Source: Rhodococcoides corynebacterioides NBRC 14404
GTDB taxonomy: Bacteria; Actinomycetota; Actinomycetes; Mycobacteriales; Mycobacteriaceae
Assembly (NCBI RefSeq): GCF_001894765.1
Contig: NZ_BCWV01000003.1
Span: 310,001 to 374,000 of the forward strand
Direction: 5' to 3'
DNA: 64,000 nt
The position numbers and the translations under genes are program-made. The notes under the pieces are model-generated. The model ran no database searches, was not told the DNA's origin, and saw only the letters and a list, made by a program, of their open reading frames with translations. Position 1 is the first letter of the stretch. Each line of letters opens with the position of its first letter. Below, in pieces: positions 27,683 to 39,508 of this stretch.

Positions 27683-28838
27683 CAGTAGCTCTTCGGCAGA
27701 CCCAGCGAGTGCTGGGAGACGAAGTTCAGGATCATCTCGCGGCTCACCGGGGCGACCCGGGCGATCCGAGCCGTGCCCAGCATCGACGCCAACCCGTAGT
27801 CCGAGGTCAGGCCGGCGCCGCCGTGGGTCTGGATGGCCTGATCGAGCGCCTTGATGCTGGCCTCCGCGGCCGCGTACTTGGCCATGTTGGCGGCCTCGGC
27901 GGCCCCGAAGTCGTCGCCGCTGTCGTAGAGCACCGCGGCCTTCTGCATCATGAGCTTGGCCAGTTCGAGCTCGATCTTGCACTGCGCCAACGGGTGGGCG
28001 ATGCCCTGGTGGGCGCCGATGGGGGTCTTCCACACCTGCCGTTCCTTCGCGAACGACACCGCGGCGTCGAGGGCGTAGCGGCCCATGCCGATGGCCATCG
28101 CCGCGCCGAGGATGCGCTCCGGGTTGAGCCCGGCGAACAGCTGCGCGATCGCCGCGTCGGGCTCGCCGACCAGCGCGTCGGCCGGCAGCCGAACGTCGTC
28201 GAGGAACAGGGTGAACTGGTGGTCCGGCTCGACGATGTCCATGGCCATCGGCGTCGCGCTGAACCCGGGGGTGTCGGTGGGCACGATGAACAGCGCGGGC
28301 TTCAGCCCACCGGTCGCGGCGTCCTCGGTGCGCGAGACGACCAGCACGGCGTCGGCCTGGTCCACCCCGGAGATGTAGATCTTGCTGCCCCGCAGCACCC
28401 ACTCGTCGCCGTCCCGACGCGCGGTGGTGGTGATCCTGTGCGAGTTCGACCCCGCGTCCGGCTCGGTGATCCCGAAGGCCATGATCGCGGACCCGTCCGC
28501 GAGTCGAGTCAGCCACTGCTGCTTCTGATCCGGGGTGCCGTACTTCGCGATGATGGTGCCGCAGATGGCCGGGGAGACCACCACGAGCAGCAGGCCCGCG
28601 CCGAAGGAGGACATCTCCTCCTGCACGAGGGCGAGCTCGTAGATGCCCGCGCCGCCGCCGCCGTACTCCTCCGGCAGGTTCACCCCGAGGAACCCGAGTG
28701 CACCGGCCTCCTGCCACAGCTCCGTGAGCGGCTCACCGCGACGAGCCTTCGGCAGCACGTAGTCCATGTAGTTGTGCCGCTTGCCCAGTCCCGCGACGGC
28801 GGCGCGCAGACTCTTCTGCTCCTCGGTCTCCACGAAGC

Positions 28839-28842
<4 letters not shown>
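27682..28842 (-). CDS. fadE12: acyl-CoA dehydrogenase (FadE12-like)
   Basis: A 386-residue FAD-dependent acyl-CoA dehydrogenase. Family signatures are AFGITEPDAGSNS, GSKIYISG, the ERILGAAMAIGMGRYALDAAV helix and the C-terminal QTHGGAGLTSDYGLASM. It introduces the alpha-beta double bond in an acyl-CoA. It overlaps accA2 by 4 bp and echA7 by 1 bp. Chain-length preference cannot be read from the sequence; the neighbouring carboxylase suggests a branched or beta-methyl acyl-CoA substrate. Confidence 0.87.
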
Positions 28843-30965
<2,123 letters not shown>

Positions 30966-30970
30966 GGCGT

Positions 30971-32569
30971 TCACATCCGGAAGACACCGAACTCGGCGGT
31001 GCCCTCGATCGGGGCGGAGGCGATGGCCGACAGGCACATCCCCACCACCGTGCGGGTGTCTCGGGGGTCGATGACGCCGTCGTCGTAGAGACGACCCGAG
31101 AGGAACATCGGAACGGACTCCGCTTCGATCTGGTTCTCGATCATCGCGCGCAGGCCGGCGTCGGCCTCCTCGTCGAACGCCTGCCCGCGCGCTTCCGCGG
31201 CGGCGCGGGAGACGATGGAGATGACGCCCGCGAGCTGTGCGCCGCCCATGACGGCGGACTTCGCGCTGGGCCAGGCGAACAGGAAGCGCGGGTCGAACGC
31301 ACGCCCGCACATGCCGTAGTGACCGGCGCCGTAGGACGCACCGAGGAGCACGGAGATGTGCGGGACGGTGGAGTTGGAGACGGCGTTGATCATCATCGCG
31401 CCGTGCTTGATCATCCCGCCTTCCTCGTACTCGCGGCCCACCATGTAGCCGGTGGTGTTGTGCAGGAACAGCAACGGGGTGTTCGACCGGTTGGCCAACT
31501 GGATGAACTGCGTGGCCTTCTGGGACTCCTCGCTGAACAGCACACCGCGCGCGTTGGCGAGGATGCCGACCGGAAAGCCGTGCAGCTCGGCCCAACCGGT
31601 GACGAGCGACGAGCCGTAGAGCGGCTTGAACTCGTCGAACTCGCTGTCGTCGACGATGCGCGCGATCACCTCGCGGGGGTCGAAGGGGATCTTCAGGTCC
31701 GCGGGGACGATCCCGAGCAGATCCTCCGCGTCGTACCGCGGCGGTAGCACGTCGGCGCGTGGCGCGGGACCGGCCTTGCGCCAGTTCAACCGGGCGACGA
31801 TGGAGCGCCCGATGCGCAGCGCGTCCTCCTCGTCGACGGCGAGGTGATCCGCGAGACCCGACGTCCGGGCGTGCATCCGTGCGCCACCGAGGGATTCGTC
31901 GTCGGTCTCCTCACCGGTGGCCATCTTCACCAGTGGCGGGCCGGCCAGGAACACCTTGGACCGCTCCTCGATCATCACGACGTGGTCGGACATGCCGGGG
32001 ATGTAGGCACCACCGGCCGTGGAGTTGCCGAACACCAGCGCGATGGTGGGAATCCCCGCGGCGGACAGCCGCGTGAGGTCGCGGAAGATGCGTCCGCCGG
32101 GAACGAACACCTCCTTCTGGGTCGGGAGGTCCGCGCCGCCGGACTCGACGAGCGAGATCACCGGCAGGCGGTTCTGCATCGCGATGTCGTTGGCACGCAA
32201 CGTCTTGCGCAACGTCCAGGGATTGCTGCTGCCGCCGCGGACGGTGGGATCGTTGGCGACGACGAGGCACTCGGTTCCGCTGACGACGCCGATACCGACG
32301 ACGACGGACGCGCCGACCGGGAAGTCCGATCCCCACGCCGCCAACGGGCACAGCTCGAGGAACGGCGAGTCCTCGTCGACGAGCAGTTCGATCCGCTCCC
32401 GCGCGGTGAGCTTGCCGCGCGCGCGGTGCCGGGCGACGTACTTCTCCCCGCCGCCGGCGAGGGCCTTGGCGTGCTCGGACTCGACCTCGCCGAGCTTGGC
32501 GCGCATGGTGTCCGCGGCGGCCGCGAAGCCGTCGCCCCCGATATCCAGCCGCGAGACCAGCGCCGTCAT
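30971..32569 (-). CDS. accD2: acyl-CoA carboxyltransferase beta subunit (AccD2-like)
   Basis: A 532-residue carboxyltransferase of the methylcrotonyl/propionyl-CoA type. Crotonase-like halves carry the oxyanion-hole glycines in FGNSTAGGAYIPGM and LGASYGAGHYGMCGRAF; RHRARGKLTARERIELL is the usual N-terminal signature. It transfers CO2 from carboxybiotin on the alpha subunit to an acyl-CoA. The LFLHNTTGYMVG and MIKHGAMMINAV segments resemble methylcrotonyl- and geranyl-CoA carboxylase beta subunits. It overlaps the preceding dehydrogenase gene by 4 bp. Confidence 0.9.
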   Translation of the reverse strand: MTALVSRLDIGGDGFAAAADTMRAKLGEVESEHAKALAGGGEKYVARHRARGKLTARERIELLVDEDSPFLELCPLAAWGSDFPVGASVVVGIGVVSGTECLVVANDPTVRGGSSNPWTLRKTLRANDIAMQNRLPVISLVESGGADLPTQKEVFVPGGRIFRDLTRLSAAGIPTIALVFGNSTAGGAYIPGMSDHVVMIEERSKVFLAGPPLVKMATGEETDDESLGGARMHARTSGLADHLAVDEEDALRIGRSIVARLNWRKAGPAPRADVLPPRYDAEDLLGIVPADLKIPFDPREVIARIVDDSEFDEFKPLYGSSLVTGWAELHGFPVGILANARGVLFSEESQKATQFIQLANRSNTPLLFLHNTTGYMVGREYEEGGMIKHGAMMINAVSNSTVPHISVLLGASYGAGHYGMCGRAFDPRFLFAWPSAKSAVMGGAQLAGVISIVSRAAAEARGQAFDEEADAGLRAMIENQIEAESVPMFLSGRLYDDGVIDPRDTRTVVGMCLSAIASAPIEGTAEFGVFRM

Positions 32570-33714
32570 GCGCTGTACCCCAGACGCTTCGCCGCCAGCG
32601 AGGTCAGGATCTCGGTGGTGCCGCCGCCGATGCCGATGATGCGCATGTCGCGGTACTGGCGCTCCACCTCGCTCTCCGCCATGTATCCGAGCCCGCCGAA
32701 GAGTTGCACCGCCTGCGAGGCCACCCACTCCCCGGCCTCGACGGCGGTGTTCTTCGCGTGGCACACCTCGGCGATCCCGTCGGTCTCGCCCGCGACGTAG
32801 CGGTCCACCAACGCGCGCGTGTAGGTGCGGGCGACGTCGATCCGCCGGTGCATCTCGCTCAGCGTGTTCTGCACCGACTGACGGGCGATCAGCGGCTTGC
32901 CGAAGGTGCGTCGGTCGCGGGTCCAGGCCACCGTGAGGTCGAGGCATCGCTGAGCGGACGAGTACGCCTGCGCCGCCAGCGCCACCCGCTCCGACACGAA
33001 CGCCTGCGCGATCTGCCCGAACCCGGAGTTCTCCGCCCCGACGAGATTGCTCACCGGCACCCGGACGTCCGAGAAGGACAGCTCCGCGGTGTCGGAGGCG
33101 CGCCAGCCCATCTTGTCGAGCTTTCGTGAGACCGCGAAACCCGGTGTCCCCCGCTCGACGACGAGCAGGGACACCCCGCCGGCGCCGTCGCCGCCCGTCC
33201 GGACCGCGGTGACCACGAAGTCCGCCCGGCAACCCGAGGTGATGTAGGTCTTGGATCCGTTCACCACGAACTCGTCGCCGTCCCGCACCGCCCGCGTGGT
33301 CAGGTGGCCCACGTCGGACCCGCCGCCCGGCTCGGTGATCGCGAGGGACCCGATCATCTCGCCGGCGAGCGTCGGCCGCACCCACCGGTCCACCTGATCG
33401 GGGTCCCGGGCGCCGACCAGGTGGGGCAGGGCGATCCCGCACGTGAAGAGGGACGCGAACACACCGCCGGAGGCACCCGCCTCGTGCATCTCCTCGCAGA
33501 TGACGGTGGCGTCGACGACGGTGCCGCCCTCGCCGCCGACCGCCTCGGGGAAGGGCGCCCCGAGCAGGCCCAACTCGGCCGCCGCACGGTGCAGGCTGCG
33601 CGGGATCTCCCCGTCGCGCTCCCAGTCGGCCTGATGCGGCGCCACGTCGCGCTCGACGAACGCGCGGACGGTCTTGCGGAGCTGGTCGCGCTCCGGTCCT
33701 CCCCAGGGGGTCAT
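32566..33714 (-). CDS. fadE13: acyl-CoA dehydrogenase (FadE13-like)
   Basis: A 382-residue acyl-CoA dehydrogenase. Motifs are SLAITEPGGGSDVGHL, GSKTYITSG, KMGWRASDTAELSF and the C-terminal QLFGGLGYMAESEVERQYRDMRI. The ATG at 33714 overlaps the AtuA-like gene stop (ATGA); longer starts lie inside that gene. It is the second dehydrogenase in the operon, possibly acting on a different intermediate from FadE12. Confidence 0.87.
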   Translation of the reverse strand: MTPWGGPERDQLRKTVRAFVERDVAPHQADWERDGEIPRSLHRAAAELGLLGAPFPEAVGGEGGTVVDATVICEEMHEAGASGGVFASLFTCGIALPHLVGARDPDQVDRWVRPTLAGEMIGSLAITEPGGGSDVGHLTTRAVRDGDEFVVNGSKTYITSGCRADFVVTAVRTGGDGAGGVSLLVVERGTPGFAVSRKLDKMGWRASDTAELSFSDVRVPVSNLVGAENSGFGQIAQAFVSERVALAAQAYSSAQRCLDLTVAWTRDRRTFGKPLIARQSVQNTLSEMHRRIDVARTYTRALVDRYVAGETDGIAEVCHAKNTAVEAGEWVASQAVQLFGGLGYMAESEVERQYRDMRIIGIGGGTTEILTSLAAKRLGYSA

Positions 33715-35543
33715 GCGGATGCTCCTGACGATGTGGTGGTGGCCTGTGCTGTGCCGGCCCGTGCGGTCGTGTCCTGTGCGGTCGAGTCCTGCGCAGTGGT
33801 GGCCTGCGCTGTGGTGGCCTGTGTGGACCTGTCGCCCAGCAGGTGTCGGGGAATCGGAACGTGCCGGGACCGCAGCCACTCGCCGAGCCCCTTGGCCTGC
33901 GGATCGAATCGAGCACCGGAGGCGACGCCGGCGCCCAACAGGCCGTGGACGACGACGTTGACCGCGCGCAGGTTCGGGAACTCGTACCGGCGCAGGGTCG
34001 ACGACGCCGTCTCGGGCAGCAGCTGCCGGATCGCGTCGACGGTGAGGCAGCCGCGGAGCCACTCCCACTCGTCGTCCGTGCGCACCCAGATACCGACGTT
34101 GGCGTCACCGCCCTTGTCGCCGCTGCGGGCTGCGGCGAGCGTGCCGAGCGGCAGCATCACCGTGTCGGCATCGGATGCGACGTCGGGACGGACGCTCCCG
34201 CAGTCGCCGGGTACGTCGGGATCGTCGGACAGGGGCGTGGTGACGGTGGGCGCCGGAATCGCCACGCGGGTGCCGTCGGGCAGCACGGCGGTGTGATCGG
34301 GGACCGACTGCTCGACGTACCCCGCCTCGAAGACGCCGTAGGGCGAGCCGTTCCCGGGCGGCGCGGTGACCGCGAAGCCGGGGTAGCTGGCGAGGGCCAG
34401 TTCGATCGCAGCGCCCGAGAATCGCCGCCCGACGACGGCCGGATCGGGGTCCCGGACGACGACGCGCAGCAGCGCGCTGGCCGCCTCCTCGGTGTCGGCG
34501 TCGGGGTGATCGGTGCGAGCGAGGGTCCACTCGACCTGCGCGGGCGGTGGCACGAGTGCGTCGGTGAGCTGCGCCCGGACCAGCGCCGCCTTGGCGTCGA
34601 CGTCGAGGCCGGTGAGCACGAACGTCGTCTCGTTGCGGAAGCCGCCGACGGTGTTGCGGGAGACCTTGAGCGTCGGCGGCGGCGCCTCGCCCCGGACGCC
34701 CGCGATCCGCACGCGGTCGGGGCCGTCGTCGGTCAGGGCGACGGTGTCGAGCCGGGCGGTGGCGTCCGGTCCGAGATAGCGGGGTCCGGACACCTCGTAC
34801 ATCAGCTGGGCGGTGACGGTGCCGATGGTCACCGCTCCACCGGTGCCGGGGTGCTTGGTGATCACCGAGGACCCGTCGGCCTCGATCTCGGCGATCGGGA
34901 AGCCCGGCCGTCGGAGATCGGGCACGTCGGTGAAGAAGGAGTAGTTGCCGCCGGTGGCCTGGGTGCCGCACTCGATGACGTGCCCGGCCACCACCGCTCC
35001 GGCCAGGGCGTCGAGGTCGTCTCGCGTCCATCCGAACCGCGCGACGGCGGGCCCGACGACGACCGACGCGTCGGTCACGCGTCCGGTCACCACCACCTGC
35101 GCTCCCGCCTCCAGGCAGCGTGCGATTCCGAAGGCGCCGAGGTAGGCGTTGGCGGTCAGTGGCGCCCCGAGTCCGAGCGCGTCGGCGCGGCCGATCAGAT
35201 CGTCCCCCTCGACGTGGGCGACGGCGACGGCGATGCCGAGGCGGTCCGCGAGGACGCGGATCTCGTCGGCCAACCGTGCCGGCGCGAGACCACCGGCGTT
35301 GCTCACGAGGGTCACCCCACGCTCGACGGCCGTGCCGAGGCAGTCCTCGAGCTGCCGGAGGTAGGTCTTCGCGTACCCGCGGGTGGGGTCCTTCAGCCGA
35401 TCGCGACCGAGGATCAGCATGGTCAGCTCGGCCAGGTAGTCGCCGGTGAGGACGTCGAGGTCGCCGCCGTCGAGCATCTCGCGCATGGCCGAGAACCGGT
35501 CGCCGTAGAACCCCGAGCAATTGCCGACGCGCAGGGCGGTCAC
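33711..35543 (-). CDS. AtuA-like acyclic terpene utilisation family protein (DUF1446)
   Basis: A 610-residue protein with the AtuA/DUF1446 N-terminal domain (ALRVGNCSGFYGDR through the GATGGNY-like GTQATGGNYSFF) and the C-terminal AtuA-associated domain beginning near LPLGTLAAARSGDKGGDANVG. AtuA is required for acyclic terpene catabolism in Pseudomonas but its reaction is not established. The last ~40 residues are a Thr-Ala-Gln repeat encoded by GTGGTGGCC-like units, absent from the family core. It starts at GTG 35543 in GTGA overlap with the TIGR03084 gene. Its place beside accA2/accD2 supports a role in carboxylation-dependent degradation of branched acyl chains. Confidence 0.82.
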   Translation of the reverse strand: MTALRVGNCSGFYGDRFSAMREMLDGGDLDVLTGDYLAELTMLILGRDRLKDPTRGYAKTYLRQLEDCLGTAVERGVTLVSNAGGLAPARLADEIRVLADRLGIAVAVAHVEGDDLIGRADALGLGAPLTANAYLGAFGIARCLEAGAQVVVTGRVTDASVVVGPAVARFGWTRDDLDALAGAVVAGHVIECGTQATGGNYSFFTDVPDLRRPGFPIAEIEADGSSVITKHPGTGGAVTIGTVTAQLMYEVSGPRYLGPDATARLDTVALTDDGPDRVRIAGVRGEAPPPTLKVSRNTVGGFRNETTFVLTGLDVDAKAALVRAQLTDALVPPPAQVEWTLARTDHPDADTEEAASALLRVVVRDPDPAVVGRRFSGAAIELALASYPGFAVTAPPGNGSPYGVFEAGYVEQSVPDHTAVLPDGTRVAIPAPTVTTPLSDDPDVPGDCGSVRPDVASDADTVMLPLGTLAAARSGDKGGDANVGIWVRTDDEWEWLRGCLTVDAIRQLLPETASSTLRRYEFPNLRAVNVVVHGLLGAGVASGARFDPQAKGLGEWLRSRHVPIPRHLLGDRSTQATTAQATTAQDSTAQDTTARAGTAQATTTSSGASA

Positions 35544-36382
35544 AGCGCTGTCTCCGCCGTCTCCGCCGGTGCTCCCGCTCCGGACGGACGCCGTCCGGTG
35601 CCCGGTGCCCCGGCGAACGCCTGCGCGATCGTCAGCCACTCCTCGGCGTCGCCGCCGCGGGACACGAGCGCGGTGTCGTCGCGGTGGACGCGCTGGGTGA
35701 CGAGCAGGCAGAAGTCCAGGGCGGATCCGTCGACCCGCTGGTCCGCGTCGTCCGGTCCCCAGGTCCACTCGGAACCGTCGGGCGCGGTGAGGACGACACG
35801 GACGGGCGCGGCCGGAGCGGGGCGGCCGCGCAGTGCGTAGGCGAACTCGCGAGTGCGCACACCGAGGTGGGCGACGTGGCGAAGACGGGCGGTGGGCTCA
35901 CGGTCCACCCCGAGAGCGTCGGCGACGTCCTGCCCGTGCGCCCAGGTCTCCATGAGCCGGGCGGTCGCCAGGGACGTGGCGCTCATCGGCGGGCCGAACC
36001 ACCGGATGCGGGTGCCGGCCGGGACGTCCGGGAGAACGGAGAGCACGTGCGAGCGCCCGAGACGCCACCGCGCCAGCAGCGTGCTGGGCTGCTCGCCGGC
36101 CAGGTTCTCGGCGGCGGCGTCGACGAATCCGGCCGGATCGGTGAGCGCCTCGGCGATCACGGCGTCGAACGCCGCCGCGGCGTCCTCGTCGCCCGCGGAC
36201 CCGGCCGCGGTCAAGGCCGCGACGTGGTCGGTCCAGTGCAGGTGAGCGATCTGATGGGCGACGGTCCAGCCGTCGGCGGGAGTGAGCGTGCGCCACCCCG
36301 CCTCGTTGACGTCGGAGAGAAGGTCGTCGAGGGCGTCACCCTCGGCGCGGAGGTCCGCCAGCACGGCGGCCGTGTCGGCCAT
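35540..36382 (-). CDS. TIGR03084 family (DinB/MDMPI-like) protein
   Basis: A 280-residue protein with the N-terminal DinB/mycothiol-dependent maleylpyruvate isomerase fold: DLRAEGDALDDLL, GWTVAHQIAHLHWTDH (metal-binding His) and METWAHGQDVADAL. TIGR03084 members are actinobacterial, putative metal-binding and of unknown function. It is the first gene of the eight-gene acyl-CoA operon. The ATG at 36382 is preferred over an upstream start that would run into the inverted-repeat operator. Confidence 0.8.
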   Translation of the reverse strand: MADTAAVLADLRAEGDALDDLLSDVNEAGWRTLTPADGWTVAHQIAHLHWTDHVAALTAAGSAGDEDAAAAFDAVIAEALTDPAGFVDAAAENLAGEQPSTLLARWRLGRSHVLSVLPDVPAGTRIRWFGPPMSATSLATARLMETWAHGQDVADALGVDREPTARLRHVAHLGVRTREFAYALRGRPAPAAPVRVVLTAPDGSEWTWGPDDADQRVDGSALDFCLLVTQRVHRDDTALVSRGGDAEEWLTIAQAFAGAPGTGRRPSGAGAPAETAETAL

Positions 36383-36410
36383 GCGAGCACCGTGCCAGCG
36401 ACCGCGGAAA

Positions 36411-36430
36411 AAAGCAAGCACGCTTGCTTT
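36411..36430. promoter_or_regulatory. inverted-repeat operator of the acyl-CoA operon
   Basis: AAAGCAAGC-AC-GCTTGCTTT has two perfect 9-bp arms and lies 29 bp upstream of the first gene of the operon. Its CAAG...CTTG core resembles operators of TetR repressors of acyl-CoA pathways. The TetR encoded at the end of the operon is the likely ligand (inference). Confidence 0.7.
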
Positions 36431-36623
36431 GTTGTCGCGACACGCAAAACTTGTGAGCCGTCACAGAACCTCGGCGCGGCCCGCTCTTCCCCTCCCGCGG
36501 ACGCGAAGTCCTGGTTTACGGTGGCCGGACCGGGCAGTACGCCCTATACCGCATCACCGCACGGCATGCCTACCGACGCGCCGAGCGAACCACCGAGCAT
36601 GACCTGAAGGGAACGGGACCGAC

Positions 36624-37463
36624 ATGGCACCAGGACCGGAGGGCATCCCCCAGCCCTTTCCCCAGCCCCTCCCACAGCCCCTCCCGCAGACCTATCCCAA
36701 GACATACGGACAGGGCGGAGCGTTCGGCGGCGCCGGAGCGTTCGGGGCTGCGTTCACCCCGTCCGCCCCCTCGAGGGCGTACGCGTCCCCTCGACCCGAG
36801 TCCTTCCCGTCGGCGGAGTCCGCCGCGGACACCGGAAGCGACCCCCGCGACGCGCGGGATCCCCGCGACGAGCGGGACGACGACGCTCCCCGCGGCCTGC
36901 TCGAGAGTCGGTACGAGTGGATCGTCGGAATGATGTACTCGTTCACCGACGAGCGCGTGGTGCGCGTGCTCATCGCGCTGTTCACCGCCGGGATGGGCGT
37001 GTGCGCGACACTCGAGATCCTCTTCGGCTTCGGTGCACGGACCCAGCCGGCCCTCGGTATCCAGATCGGCTGCGGCGTCTTCGCGTTCACCGCCGCACTG
37101 TGGTGGCTGGTGATCTCCTGGCCGCGGTTGTGGACCCTGTTCGTCTTCGTCGTCCTGGCCGACATCGGCATCGTCGCCGCCAACCTGACGGCGGACATGC
37201 CTCCCGAGTTCGCGATCGGCAAGACCGCGTTCCTCGCCGTGCTGGGCCTGGTCGCGGGCATCTTCCTCGACCGGTGGATGCTCGCCACGCACATGGTGCT
37301 CAGCGCCGGCGGTGTCACGGCGATCATCGGGTGGAAGCTGTTCACCACCGACGTGCCCGTGCTCGGTGCCATGGTGGTGTGGGTCCCGGTGATGGCCCTG
37401 ACCATTGCCATCCCGACGCTGCTCTACACCTTCGTACGCTCCGTGCGGCTCGACCAGAACTGA
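36624..37463 (+). CDS. Pro-rich multi-pass membrane protein, unknown function
   Basis: A 279-residue protein that I do not recognise. The first ~90 residues are hydrophilic: repeated Pro-Gln-Pro-Leu/Phe units, Gly/Ala-rich, then a Asp-Arg-rich stretch (DPRDARDPRDERDDD). About six hydrophobic segments follow from residue ~112 to the end, so the N-terminus is probably cytoplasmic. A purine-rich AAGGGAACGGGA precedes the ATG. It stands alone on the plus strand and is convergent with the aldo/keto reductase. The 190 bp before it show no other gene. Confidence 0.75.
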   Translation: MAPGPEGIPQPFPQPLPQPLPQTYPKTYGQGGAFGGAGAFGAAFTPSAPSRAYASPRPESFPSAESAADTGSDPRDARDPRDERDDDAPRGLLESRYEWIVGMMYSFTDERVVRVLIALFTAGMGVCATLEILFGFGARTQPALGIQIGCGVFAFTAALWWLVISWPRLWTLFVFVVLADIGIVAANLTADMPPEFAIGKTAFLAVLGLVAGIFLDRWMLATHMVLSAGGVTAIIGWKLFTTDVPVLGAMVVWVPVMALTIAIPTLLYTFVRSVRLDQN

Positions 37464-37473
37464 CCCCGCCGAA

Positions 37474-38469
37474 CTACCCGTCGATGCTCGACATGTCTCC
37501 GTAGCGCGCCCCCACGACGGCGGACGCCGGAACCGCGGCTTCGACCTCGTCCAGGATCTCCTGGGTGGCGGCCACGTCCAGGGCGCCGACGTTCTCCTCG
37601 AGGTAGCGCACCCGCTTGGTGCCGGGAATGGGCGCGACGTCCGCACCCTGCGCCAGCACCCACGCCAGTGCCAGCTGACCGGGCGTGCAACCGAGCCGCT
37701 CCGCGATGGCCCGGATCTGCGCGACCAGCGCCAGATTGGCCTCGAGCGCCTCGCCCTGGAACCGCGGGAAGTACGACGTCCGGCGCGAATCCTGCTCGGC
37801 CAACTGCGATTCCTTCTCGATGGCACCGGTCAGCAGTCCGCGGCCGAGCGGCGAGTACGGCACCAGACCGATCCCCAACTCTCGCAACGTCGGCAGCACC
37901 TCCGCCTCGATGTCACGGGTGAAGAGGGAGTACTCCGTCTGCACCGCGGTGATGGGATGGACGGCGTGAGCACGGCGGATGGTGGCCGCCGACGCCTCGG
38001 ACAGTCCCAGGTGGCGCACCTTGCCGGCCTCGACCAGCTCCGCCATGGCCCCGACGGTGTCCTCGATCGGCACCGACTTGTCCACGCGATGCTGGTAGTA
38101 CAGGTCGATGTGGTCGACGCCGAGACGCGACAGCGACGCGTCGCAGGCCGACCGCACGTACTCGGGGCTGCCGTTGATGCCGAGCCTGGTGCCGTCGGGC
38201 AGGCGCTCGTTGCCGAACTTCGTGGCCAGTTGCACCTCGTCGCGGCGCCCGGCGATCGCCTCGCCGACCAGTTCCTCGTTGACGAACGGGCCGTACATGT
38301 CCGCGGTGTCGAGGAAGGTCACGCCGAGGTCGAGGGCGCGGCGGATCGTCTCGACGCCGGACGCGCGGTCGGTGTCGCCGTAGAACTCGGACATGCCCAT
38401 GCAGCCGAGTCCGAGGGCGGACACGGTGAGAGCCGACTGCGTACCGAGCGTGCGCTGCGAGAGGGTCAT
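37474..38469 (-). CDS. aldo/keto reductase
   Basis: A 331-residue NADPH-dependent aldo/keto reductase of the YajO/IolS-like type. The catalytic tetrad is visible: Asp and Tyr in [10 protein letters not shown], Lys in LATKFG and His in LYYQHRVD; the nucleotide-binding end is [14 protein letters not shown]. It would reduce aldehydes or ketones. The ATG at 38469 follows a TACTGT box at 7 nt, so it is chosen over an upstream start. Confidence 0.9.
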   Translation of the reverse strand: MTLSQRTLGTQSALTVSALGLGCMGMSEFYGDTDRASGVETIRRALDLGVTFLDTADMYGPFVNEELVGEAIAGRRDEVQLATKFGNERLPDGTRLGINGSPEYVRSACDASLSRLGVDHIDLYYQHRVDKSVPIEDTVGAMAELVEAGKVRHLGLSEASAATIRRAHAVHPITAVQTEYSLFTRDIEAEVLPTLRELGIGLVPYSPLGRGLLTGAIEKESQLAEQDSRRTSYFPRFQGEALEANLALVAQIRAIAERLGCTPGQLALAWVLAQGADVAPIPGTKRVRYLEENVGALDVAATQEILDEVEAAVPASAVVGARYGDMSSIDG

Positions 38470-38476
38470 ACGACCC

Positions 38477-38482
38477 ACAGTA
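38477..38482 (-). promoter_or_regulatory. -10 element of aldo/keto reductase gene
   Basis: TACTGT on the minus strand, 7 nt before the ATG at 38469, predicts a leaderless transcript. Confidence 0.45.
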
Positions 38483-38509
38483 GGCCGGGCGTGCATCCTC
38501 GTGACCGGC

Positions 38510-39445
38510 TCAGCGGAACAGCGGCCACTTCCGCTTGCGTGCCAGCTGATCCATTCCGTCCTGAATGGTCCGCCGGACCTCCTCGTACTTGGCCTGCACG
38601 TAGTCCTCGTCGTCGACGAGCGCGAGGTCCGGCTCGACGGTGACCGCGGGCATGAAGCGGGTGCGGATCTTCGCGGGCAACGGAATCTGCGGGAGGGCGG
38701 CGGGCGCCACGATCCACGGCAGCGACACCGCGATGGGGAAGACCTTCAGGCGCGCGATGCGATCGAGTCGGAGCGTCCGCGACAGGCGGTCCCCCTTGAT
38801 GAGGACCGGCATCGCGTCGCCGCCGCCGACGGTGGCGATGGGCACGATCGGGACCCCGCACCGGATGGCGAGCTTGACGAATCCGGTGCGCCCGGCGAGC
38901 GTCGCGACGTCGCGGTCACGCCACGGACGGAGCGAGTCGACCTCGCCGCCCGGCCACACGATGACGTCGCGACCGGCGGCCAGCGCGGTCGCCATGGAAT
39001 CGGGGGCGGCTGGGAGAACTCCCATCGACCGGAAGAGCCCTCCGATGAGCGGGAAGGCCATCAGCGCGTCGTGCGCGGTGCCGTGCAGGGGGCGATCCGG
39101 GCCGAACCGCCGCCACCACTGCGCCCCGACCGTCCAGGCGTCCCACACGAACGGTGCGCCCGTGTGGACCCCGACGAGGAGGACGGGCGCGTCGGGAATG
39201 TTCTCCCACCCGTCGATCTCCATGCGAAAGTACTTGTCCACGAGCGGGTTCCAGAACCGCTCCTGCTTGCGCATCTGCTCGACGTCCTGATCGTCCAGAT
39301 CCCAGTCGCCCGCGCGCGACGCGACCACGCCGGACAGACCACCCGACTGCGCGGCCCGCTTGTCCTTCATGTGCAGGCGCGCGGCGGCGGCGACACGCTC
39401 GGCCTGATCCGCCACCTCGGTGTCGCGTCCGTTGCTCTCGCTCAT
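38510..39445 (-). CDS. lysophospholipid/MGAT-like acyltransferase
   Basis: A 311-residue PlsC-superfamily acyltransferase. The catalytic His lies in [14 protein letters not shown], the acyl-acceptor region in [15 protein letters not shown], and the late [13 protein letters not shown] is typical of the fold. It most resembles the MGAT-like actinobacterial branch and probably acylates glycerolipids or lysophospholipids at the membrane. AACCTA (39454-39459) read on the minus strand gives a TAGGTT box 8 nt before the ATG. Confidence 0.82.
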   Translation of the reverse strand: MSESNGRDTEVADQAERVAAAARLHMKDKRAAQSGGLSGVVASRAGDWDLDDQDVEQMRKQERFWNPLVDKYFRMEIDGWENIPDAPVLLVGVHTGAPFVWDAWTVGAQWWRRFGPDRPLHGTAHDALMAFPLIGGLFRSMGVLPAAPDSMATALAAGRDVIVWPGGEVDSLRPWRDRDVATLAGRTGFVKLAIRCGVPIVPIATVGGGDAMPVLIKGDRLSRTLRLDRIARLKVFPIAVSLPWIVAPAALPQIPLPAKIRTRFMPAVTVEPDLALVDDEDYVQAKYEEVRRTIQDGMDQLARKRKWPLFR

Positions 39446-39508
39446 GACGGGCGAACCTACCCGCGGGGAGCCGCTGCCGTGGAGGGTTCGGCGATGCGTG
39501 GTGACCGG

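Noticed and set aside
36570-37826. A 418-codon minus-strand frame over the Pro-rich membrane protein
   Set aside because: Its translation is His/Gln/Arg/Glu-rich noise. The plus-strand frame has a ribosome-binding site and clear membrane segments.
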